5,100 nucleotides of DNA from Planctomycetaceae bacterium (GTDB lineage Bacteria; Planctomycetota; Planctomycetia; Planctomycetales; Planctomycetaceae), in contig JAGQQT010000332.1 of assembly GCA_020426065.1 (NCBI GenBank), positions 1 through 5,100 on the forward strand. Direction: 5' to 3'. Positions 1 to 5,100 of the stretch are shown piece after piece (within the stretch, counting starts at the first letter, position 1; each line of letters opens with the position of its first letter). The position numbers and the translations under genes were made by a program. The notes under the pieces were generated by a model that saw only the letters and a program-made list of their open reading frames with translations, was not told where the DNA came from and did not search any database.

Positions 1-447
1 TTTGCCCTTCATCGGACCTTCTGTTGCAACATGCAGGCCGATATTGGGAACATTTTCCGCATGGGTCGATCGGTCGGTCCCTTCGAGTCGATCCAGCCAG
101 AGTACGAAGAATTCACTGTTATCCTCTGGCGGTTCGTACCTCATTTTGAAGCGGACAAACAGCTCGCCAGTTCGAAATGGTTCGGCCAGTTCCCTTCTCA
201 GTGCATTGTCACGATTACCAGTTCCCCGAATCAGAACACCCGGATGCTGCGGATCAATACTTGCTGTCGACTGCCCGGAGACCTTCCAACCTTCCTTGAA
301 GCCAGCTCCCCGATCAGACAGTTTCAGATTGCCGCCTGGCTCAAAGCCGTCTTCGGCAATCCTCACTTCACTGGCCAGAAGCCCATTGGCCCCCGCAATC
401 AAAGCAAGCACGACAACAAAGAATGGAATCGAGCTCAAGAATCTCAT
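1..447 (-). CDS. Secreted protein of unknown function, possibly jelly-roll fold (5' part, runs off left edge)
   Basis: The minus strand is open from an ATG at 447-445 to the window edge, giving 149 residues with no stop, so the gene is 3'-truncated by the window. The N-terminus is a textbook Sec signal peptide: MRFLSS with one arginine, then a hydrophobic core (IPFFVVVLALIAGA, residues 7-20) and a likely cleavage near GLLA|SE (residues 25/26). The mature part is acidic and polar, with alternating beta-like segments such as GELFVRFKMRYEP (about residues 93-105) and SEFFVLWLDRLEG (about 111-123). This suggests a beta-sandwich of the LamG/concanavalin kind, as in many planctomycete surface proteins, but I recognise no family with confidence. 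The frame stays open upstream of the ATG back to a TAA near 588-586, with no other ATG; the signal peptide decides the start. No strong ribosome binding site is visible. The overlapping plus-strand open frame (2-583) has no protein-like features and is a shadow. Confidence 0.8.
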   Translation of the reverse strand, partial: MRFLSSIPFFVVVLALIAGANGLLASEVRIAEDGFEPGGNLKLSDRGAGFKEGWKVSGQSTASIDPQHPGVLIRGTGNRDNALRRELAEPFRTGELFVRFKMRYEPPEDNSEFFVLWLDRLEGTDRSTHAENVPNIGLHVATEGPMKGK

Positions 448-467
448 ACTTGAAACAATCCCATTCC
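420..467 (-). promoter_or_regulatory. Possible stem-loop holding the start codon of the minus-strand gene
   Basis: In the minus-strand transcript, bases 467-456 (GGAATGGGATTG) can pair with bases 431-420 (CGATTCCATTCT) over 12 consecutive positions, three of them G-U. Inside this, TCAAG (453-449) pairs with CTTGA (439-435), leaving a nine-base loop that contains the ATG (447-445). The start codon would therefore sit at the tip of a hairpin of about 17 pairs. Such a fold could influence translation initiation, but no regulator or ligand is apparent. A chance fold in a coding-constrained stretch cannot be excluded. Confidence 0.3.
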
Positions 468-920
468 AGAGCCAGTTCTGCTTCGGCTCATCGCAACCCT
501 CATTAATGGTCAATTCGGTCGTTCTTCTACAGCACAGATCAATTGCAAACAACTCCCGTCCCCCAACAGGATTCTCGCTGTAAAGTTACGTTGTCGACGA
601 TACCCGATGGTACCAACAAATCAGAGAGGGTTCCATAGTCCACTGCAGAGCAAAAAAGCATGGCAACCAATACAGGTTGTTGGTACTATCGCAGAGGCGG
701 AGCACCTTTCTGTCTGGCCTGAAATCGATCACACGGAAGTCGCCTTCAAATATGATGAGCAACGAAAGGGGTTTGACCGCAGCGAAAGTCATTCACATCT
801 GAAATAGCTCTCCTACAAAAATACTGGATTTCTGCCTTCAGCTCGAAACGGGAGCAGATGGTTCAGGTCAGATTTCTCACAATGACATTTTCAGGCGAAA
901 GCCTTGTTCCCAATAGAATC
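448..920. other. Divergent intergenic region, no convincing gene
   Basis: These 473 bases separate the start of the minus-strand secreted-protein gene from the start of the large plus-strand gene, so promoters for both should lie here. Two short open frames overlap on opposite strands (607-807 plus, 66 residues; 586-792 minus, 68 residues). Neither has a recognisable motif, signal or ribosome binding site, and I do not call them. A TTGACC at 773-778 resembles a -35 hexamer but has no good -10 at normal spacing. The main structural content is the inverted repeat at 605-691. If the large gene starts at 858, this region ends at 857. Confidence 0.6.
605..691. repeat. Long imperfect inverted repeat (87 bases) in the divergent intergenic region
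   Basis: CGATGGTACCAACAA (605-619) is complementary to TTGTTGGTACTATCG (677-691) at all 15 positions, counting one G-T pair (609/687). A second, nested stem lies inside: GGTTCCAT (629-636) pairs with ATGGCAACC (660-668), with one bulged C (664). The apical loop is about 23 bases and includes a run of six A (652-657). The internal loop is 9 bases on one side and 8 on the other. No obvious target-site duplication flanks the arms. It could be a small structured RNA or leader, a non-autonomous mobile-element remnant, or a binding site for a dimeric regulator. The sequence does not decide between these. Confidence 0.6.
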
Positions 921-3900
921 ATGATGAATTCAACCACAATACTCGCCGCTTTACTGATCTTCTCCTCAAGCCTTGCCCTCGCAGCAGAGCCGATTCTTGA
1001 GTGGCGTTTTGATGGAGCATCTTCACCCGGAGCGTGGGTGGGCAAACCTGGCACTCCAGACGATGGTCCTCATCCACCGAAGTACCCGAACTTTGAGACG
1101 ATGAATCATTCCATGTCCTTTACCGGACACGAAGGAGCCATCGAAATCAAAGACCATGAACGAGGCGGTTTCACGAATGTGCGATTCGGCATTGGCGACA
1201 CATTCGGATTTGAAACCTGGGTTAAGTTCAGATCTTTGGGTCAAGGACATGTCGCCTATGTCGTTGGCAAAGGTCGGCATGTTAAGCATGGTGAGACTTT
1301 TCCGGAGACCAACCAGAACTATGCCATCCGGTTTCAGGGAGGTAGCGGTGGGGCTCAGCTCGGTTTGCTGTTTACCACCCAGCACCCCGAAACCGGCGAA
1401 TATGCGTGGCATCGATGGTGGAGTGAAACGACAGTGCCTTCCACAGGCTGGCATCATGTGGCTTTACAGTACACCTTCGGCAAGGCCGACAGCCTGAATG
1501 CCTGGATTGACGGCAAACCAGTCTCCGGGAAATGGGATCTCGCAGGCAAAACCGATCTGCCCCCCGTGCAGGACGCAGATGACCTTCTGATCGGTACTGG
1601 CTACTCACGCGAAGAAGGCTCATCCTTTAACGGGTGGCTGGATGACCTCGCGATCTATCGTTCGGGCTTTACTGCAGAAGAGATGGCTCAGCGATATCGG
1701 TATATTCCACCACCACCGGCAGTCACACGTGAGATGATTCCACCTGGCAAAGTTCTTGTGCAGATCAGCGAAAAGGGTGTCCCGGAATCGAACGGCTGGC
1801 CTGATGAACCGCTGGTTACTGAAACCTATCTGGAAGACGTTTTTGGATTCTTCGCTGTCCCCCACAAGTATGTTTCCACAGGCGTGCGGTCAGAGCGTCC
1901 CAATCCTTCGCATGTTCGAGCGTCAGCAATCGTGAAACTGCCTCAGGGCAGGCATCGTCTGCTGCTGCGAGGTCGAGGGTTATCACGTCTGTTTATCGAT
2001 GGAAAAGAACTGCTGGAGAACGGACCACGCACACTCGACTCGGAGGGGCATACGCCACTGGCCGTGCAGGATGATTATCTGGATCTCGGCCCCGACTTTC
2101 GTTTTGTACCACCTGGCAACCGGGATGCGTGGTGCGAGTTTGAATCACCAGGTGGAGAACACTTCGTGATTCTCGAAACTATGCTGGGAAACATCAAAGG
2201 CAAGCAAAAACAACGCCCGGAACTCGGTGAAACAGTTGCAGCGATCTCGCTAGAGGGGAGTGATGCGTGGTCACTGCTTTCACCCGGCACAAGACACGTC
2301 ACCTACAACGACGATGGCTGGGCGGCCTATGCCGCGGAGCGTCAGGCATGGCTAGACCAGGTGAATGCAACGTCCAGAGCAAATTGCCGTGAAGCACACA
2401 GCAAATACTGGAACAAACGCCGCACAGCAGCAGCTGAGTGGCTGGCCACAACTCAGCCGGTAACCGTTCCTGAACTGGTGGAAGGTTTTCCGGCCAACAA
2501 CGAAATCGACCATTTCATTGCCGCTCGGATTGCCGCCGTGGCCCAGGAAGCAAAACAGAGTCAGCAGTCCGAGGTAAACTACTTCAAAGAGATCCGTCCG
2601 CTGCTAGAGAAACGCTGTTACGACTGCCATCAGGGCGGAAAGGCTCAGGGCCATCTGCAACTTGACGATCACGCCTCTGTATTACTCGGAGGAGAATCTG
2701 ATGGCCCCGCTGTCGTTCCTGGCAAGGCCGATGCCAGTGCAATCATCGCTCGCATCACCTCGCCAGACAAAGACATTCTGATGCCGCCAAAGGGCGATCC
2801 ACTCACTGAGGCAGAGGTTACTTTACTGAAACAATGGATCAACAATGGTGCATTGTGGCCTCAGTTCGACGTAACAGATTTTGAACCGACCCCACTGGCG
2901 AGTGATCTCAATTTCCTCCGCCGAGTGACACTGGACACCGTCGGCGTAACTCCAACCGAAGAAGAAATCGCTACCTTTCTGAACAACAATGACTCCGTAA
3001 GTCGTCATTTCAAGGCCGTCAGGGAAAACAGTGAGAAATCCCCCGAAAGCCATCTCACCAGTCGCCGTGCTCAGGTGATCGATCGACTTTTGGAAGATGA
3101 TCGCTGGGCCGATCATTGGATGGGCTACTGGCTTGATGTGCTCGCCGAAAACCCGAACATTATTAACCCGACTCTGAACAACACCGGTCCGTTCCGCTGG
3201 TGGTTGTACGAATCGCTCGTTGATAACAAACCTGCGGACCTGTTCGTCACCGAGTTGATACGGATGGAGGGGAGCGAGCGGTTTGGAGGACCAGCGGGAT
3301 TTGGCACGGCCTCGCAGAACGACCTTCCGATGGCAGCCAAGGGGATTATTGTCAGCTCCGCATTTCTTGGTGTGGAAATGAAATGCGCCCGATGCCACGA
3401 TGCACCAGCCCATGTCTCCAGGCAGGAAGACCTGCTGCAGCTGGCGGCACTGCTGAAACAGAGCACCATTCAACTCCCGCAGTCGAGCAGCGTCCCTGCC
3501 GATCGTCTACATCAGACTGGCCGCAAACCTCTGATTGAAGTGACACTTCAACCCGGCGCTGAAGTCAAACCGGCCTGGCCATTCAATCGGTTTTGTGATG
3601 AATCCATCGCTGACATTCTGGCAGAGCATCCCGAAAACTCGCGGGATCGACTCGCAACCCTGATCACGGCACCACAGAATGAACGCTTTGCCCAGGCGAT
3701 GGTCAATCGCATCTGGGAAAGATTGATGGGCCGTGGCCTGGTGGCAAATCTCTCGGACTGGGAAAAGGGAGGACCATCGCATCCGGAACTGCTACGCTGG
3801 CTGGCTCATCAGTTTGTTGAATCTGGTTACGACATCAAAGCGGTCAGTCGGCTCATCCTGAATTCGCACGCCTATCAGCGAGCCACCAATCCATCGCTGG

Positions 3901-4664
3901 CACAGACCAGTCCGCTTTATATTGCTCCTGCTCCCCGCCGACTCTCTGCCGAGCAGATCGTCGACTCCGTCTTTCATGCTACTGGTACTCCTTTTGAACT
4001 GGAGGAAGTCAGCCTGGATATCGACAGCGTTCGGGAAATCCCGAATGCCCTCACACTCGGCAAACCCCGTCGCGCATGGATGCTGGCATCCACTTCCAAC
4101 GAACGTGACCGCCCCAGTCTGGGACTGCCTCGCGTCACGGCAGTGGCCAGCGTTCTGGAAGCCTTTGACTGGCGCGGAGCCCGTCAGGATCCACGCAGCC
4201 AGCGCGATACGGAACCCAATATTCTTCAGCCAGCCATCTTGGGCAACGGTGTGATGAGTGTCTGGCTGACACGGCTCAGCGATCAGCATGGAATCACCCA
4301 ACTGGCATTGGAGGAACAGTCTGTTGAGCAACTTGTTGACCGCCTCTTCCTGCGATTGCTGACACGTAAGCCATCCCCAGCAGAGCAAGAACTTTACGTT
4401 CGCTTCCTCTCCGAGGGCTACAACTCACGTGTGATTCCAGAGTCGGAACGAGTCATGCCAACTCCCAGCAAACGTGAACGGATTCGCTACGTAAGCTGGT
4501 CAAATCATGTCGATGGACCTGCCAACGCACTGGCCCAGCAGAGAGAAATCGAAGCCCGTCGTGGTGACCCCGCAACTAATGCCTTGAACAATGACTGGCG
4601 ACTCCGCATGGAAGACGTGCTGTGGGCCATCCTGAACGCACCCGAGTGGATTTACACCCCCTGA
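921..4664 (+). CDS. Secreted LamG / planctomycete cytochrome c (PSCyt1) / DUF1549 / DUF1553 protein
   Basis: A giant exported multidomain protein of 1247 residues from ATG 921. The signal peptide is residues 1-22 (core ILAALLIFSSSLALA, cleavage near ALA|AE). Residues about 24-260 form a LamG/concanavalin-like domain, with TGWHHVALQY, an AWIDGKPV strand and the closing GWLDDLAIYR (near 238-247). Residues about 265-480 look like a beta-sandwich (GRHRLLLRGRGLSRLFIDGKEL), perhaps PA14-like. PSCyt1 spans about 551-647 with heme motif CYDCH (566-570). DUF1549 covers about 660-850 with a second CxxCH, CARCH (822-826). DUF1553 runs from about 889 to the end, with FAQAMVNRIWERLMGRGLV and the terminal LWAILNAPEW typical of the family. 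Two covalent hemes c are expected; substrate and redox partner are unknown. Start choice: 921 or 924 (ATGATG) puts the signal peptide at the N-terminus. The frame is open back to ATG 858, and ATG 882 is also possible; the upstream extension would supply basic residues missing from the short n-region. The gene probably shares a transcript with the DUF1501 gene 87 bases downstream. Confidence 0.93.
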   Translation: MMNSTTILAALLIFSSSLALAAEPILEWRFDGASSPGAWVGKPGTPDDGPHPPKYPNFETMNHSMSFTGHEGAIEIKDHERGGFTNVRFGIGDTFGFETWVKFRSLGQGHVAYVVGKGRHVKHGETFPETNQNYAIRFQGGSGGAQLGLLFTTQHPETGEYAWHRWWSETTVPSTGWHHVALQYTFGKADSLNAWIDGKPVSGKWDLAGKTDLPPVQDADDLLIGTGYSREEGSSFNGWLDDLAIYRSGFTAEEMAQRYRYIPPPPAVTREMIPPGKVLVQISEKGVPESNGWPDEPLVTETYLEDVFGFFAVPHKYVSTGVRSERPNPSHVRASAIVKLPQGRHRLLLRGRGLSRLFIDGKELLENGPRTLDSEGHTPLAVQDDYLDLGPDFRFVPPGNRDAWCEFESPGGEHFVILETMLGNIKGKQKQRPELGETVAAISLEGSDAWSLLSPGTRHVTYNDDGWAAYAAERQAWLDQVNATSRANCREAHSKYWNKRRTAAAEWLATTQPVTVPELVEGFPANNEIDHFIAARIAAVAQEAKQSQQSEVNYFKEIRPLLEKRCYDCHQGGKAQGHLQLDDHASVLLGGESDGPAVVPGKADASAIIARITSPDKDILMPPKGDPLTEAEVTLLKQWINNGALWPQFDVTDFEPTPLASDLNFLRRVTLDTVGVTPTEEEIATFLNNNDSVSRHFKAVRENSEKSPESHLTSRRAQVIDRLLEDDRWADHWMGYWLDVLAENPNIINPTLNNTGPFRWWLYESLVDNKPADLFVTELIRMEGSERFGGPAGFGTASQNDLPMAAKGIIVSSAFLGVEMKCARCHDAPAHVSRQEDLLQLAALLKQSTIQLPQSSSVPADRLHQTGRKPLIEVTLQPGAEVKPAWPFNRFCDESIADILAEHPENSRDRLATLITAPQNERFAQAMVNRIWERLMGRGLVANLSDWEKGGPSHPELLRWLAHQFVESGYDIKAVSRLILNSHAYQRATNPSLAQTSPLYIAPAPRRLSAEQIVDSVFHATGTPFELEEVSLDIDSVREIPNALTLGKPRRAWMLASTSNERDRPSLGLPRVTAVASVLEAFDWRGARQDPRSQRDTEPNILQPAILGNGVMSVWLTRLSDQHGITQLALEEQSVEQLVDRLFLRLLTRKPSPAEQELYVRFLSEGYNSRVIPESERVMPTPSKRERIRYVSWSNHVDGPANALAQQREIEARRGDPATNALNNDWRLRMEDVLWAILNAPEWIYTP

Positions 4665-4669
4665 TGCAG

Positions 4670-4728
4670 GACGGCCTTCCAAGGCCGTCGAGTTGCTGAA
4701 AACCATTCAGACGGCCTGGAAGGCCATC
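4670..4728. repeat. Pair of mutually inverted GC-rich palindromes between the two plus-strand genes
   Basis: Copy one (4670-4689) is GACGGCCTT-CC-AAGGCCGTC, with perfect 9-base arms and a 2-base centre, starting 5 bases after the TGA of the upstream gene. Copy two (4710-4728) is GACGGCCT-GGA-AGGCCATC, with 8-base arms containing one mismatch. Copy two is nearly the reverse complement of copy one (one base missing, one substituted), so the two can form either two small hairpins or one long hairpin with a loop of about 20 bases. A T-rich but interrupted stretch (4728-4738) follows, so it is not a classic intrinsic terminator. Likely roles are transcript-end stabilisation or attenuation between the genes, or a REP-like dispersed repeat. 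Confidence 0.7.
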
Positions 4729-4751
4729 TTACTCTTTAGTATCTGTTTCAT

Positions 4752-5100
4752 ATGAGCCCCAACATGAATCGACGAACGTTTCTTCAACAATCCGGGGTAT
4801 TGACAGGTGCTGCACTTGCCAGCCAGTCTGTGTTCGCCTCACCAGCCGCAGTCAACATTCCCAAAGGGAAAGCCGAACATGTCATTTTTCTCTGGCTGGG
4901 TGGAGGGATGGCACAAATCGATACGTTCGATCCGAAACGACGGGGAAACTCTAAAGCCTCTCCCAAGCTGGCTGGATCGGAATATGACACGGTTGAAACG
5001 GTCGTCTCCGGTGTGAAATACTGCGAGCACCTGCATCGGACCGCCAGGCTGGCCGACAGACTGACGGCAATGAGGACGATCAACCATCACCTGATCGACG
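4752..5100 (+). CDS. Tat-exported DUF1501 family protein (5' part, runs off right edge)
   Basis: The frame is open from ATG 4752 to the window edge (116 complete codons). The N-terminus is a twin-arginine signal: NRRTFLQQSG (residues 6-15) matches the Tat consensus, followed by a mild hydrophobic stretch (VLTGAALASQSVFA) and a likely cleavage near VFA|SP (residues 29/30). The mature start carries the DUF1501 signature HVIFLWLGGGMAQIDTFDPK (43-62). This family (typically about 400-480 residues) is related in fold to the alkaline phosphatase/sulfatase superfamily; the aspartates of IDTFDP (57 and 60) are characteristic. Its activity is not established. DUF1501 genes typically lie directly downstream of PSCyt1/DUF1549/DUF1553 genes, as here, 87 bases after the stop, so co-transcription is likely. 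ATG 4764, giving MNRRTFLQ, is an equally plausible start; neither has a clear ribosome binding site. About three quarters of the protein lies outside the window. Confidence 0.92.
   Translation, partial: MSPNMNRRTFLQQSGVLTGAALASQSVFASPAAVNIPKGKAEHVIFLWLGGGMAQIDTFDPKRRGNSKASPKLAGSEYDTVETVVSGVKYCEHLHRTARLADRLTAMRTINHHLID

Noticed and set aside
2..583. Plus-strand open frame of 193 residues (and an overlapping 31-453 frame)
   Set aside because: It lies opposite a minus-strand frame with a convincing signal peptide and protein-like composition. The plus frame is serine/proline-rich, low in structure-like patterns and has no motif.
773..778. TTGACC as a -35 promoter element for the large gene
   Set aside because: No acceptable -10 hexamer occurs 16-18 bases downstream, so I could not support a promoter call.
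586..792. Small minus-strand open frame, 68 residues
   Set aside because: It is cysteine- and tryptophan-rich with no family resemblance, and it overlaps the inverted repeat. It is most likely chance.
607..807. Small plus-strand open frame, 66 residues, in the intergenic region
   Set aside because: There is no ribosome binding site, signal or recognisable motif. Its start falls inside the left arm of the inverted repeat, and another open frame of equal size overlaps it on the opposite strand.
2823..3473. Minus-strand open frame of 216 residues inside the large gene
   Set aside because: It is antisense to well-recognised DUF1549 coding sequence with both family signatures and a heme motif. 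Long antisense frames are expected from the codon bias.
3792..4388. Minus-strand open frame of 198 residues inside the large gene
   Set aside because: It is antisense to the DUF1553 domain and shows no domain or signal of its own.
4670..4738. Intrinsic terminator after the large gene
   Set aside because: Strong hairpins are present, but the following tract is interrupted (TTACTCTTTAG) rather than a run of T, and the DUF1501 gene that usually pairs with such genes follows at once.

Overview
The window looks like part of a planctomycete chromosome (class Planctomycetia or a close relative). The evidence is one very large secreted protein that combines a LamG-type lectin fold, a planctomycete cytochrome c domain (PSCyt1), DUF1549 and DUF1553. 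It is followed on the same strand by a Tat-exported DUF1501 protein. The DUF1549/DUF1553 plus DUF1501 gene pair is a hallmark of Planctomycetota and some Verrucomicrobiota. GC content is moderate, and no start codon has a strong Shine-Dalgarno sequence, as is common in this phylum.

Layout. Positions 1-447 hold the 5' part of a minus-strand gene that runs off the left edge. It encodes a secreted protein with a clear signal peptide and no recognised function. Positions 448-920 are a 473-base divergent intergenic region. I find no convincing gene there, but it carries an 87-base imperfect inverted repeat (605-691) that would fold into a long stem. Positions 921-4664 (or 858-4664 with the earliest start) hold the large LamG/PSCyt1/DUF1549/DUF1553 gene. 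Positions 4665-4751 are a short spacer with two mutually inverted GC-rich palindromes. From 4752 to the right edge is the 5' part of the DUF1501 gene, with a twin-arginine signal.

How the parts fit. The large protein and the DUF1501 protein are probably one two-gene transcription unit making exported proteins. The first has two CxxCH motifs expected to bind covalent heme c, plus a carbohydrate-binding-like module. The second belongs to a family related to the alkaline phosphatase/sulfatase superfamily. The biochemical role of these pairs is not established; a link to processing of complex polysaccharides at or outside the cell surface is a common inference, not something the sequence proves. 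The minus-strand gene is also secreted but is divergently transcribed, so any functional link is speculative.

I found no RNA genes, CRISPR array, insertion sequence or defence system. The most notable points are the cytochrome domain apparently interrupting the N-terminus of DUF1549, the intergenic inverted repeat, the paired palindromes, and a hairpin around the start codon of the minus-strand gene.
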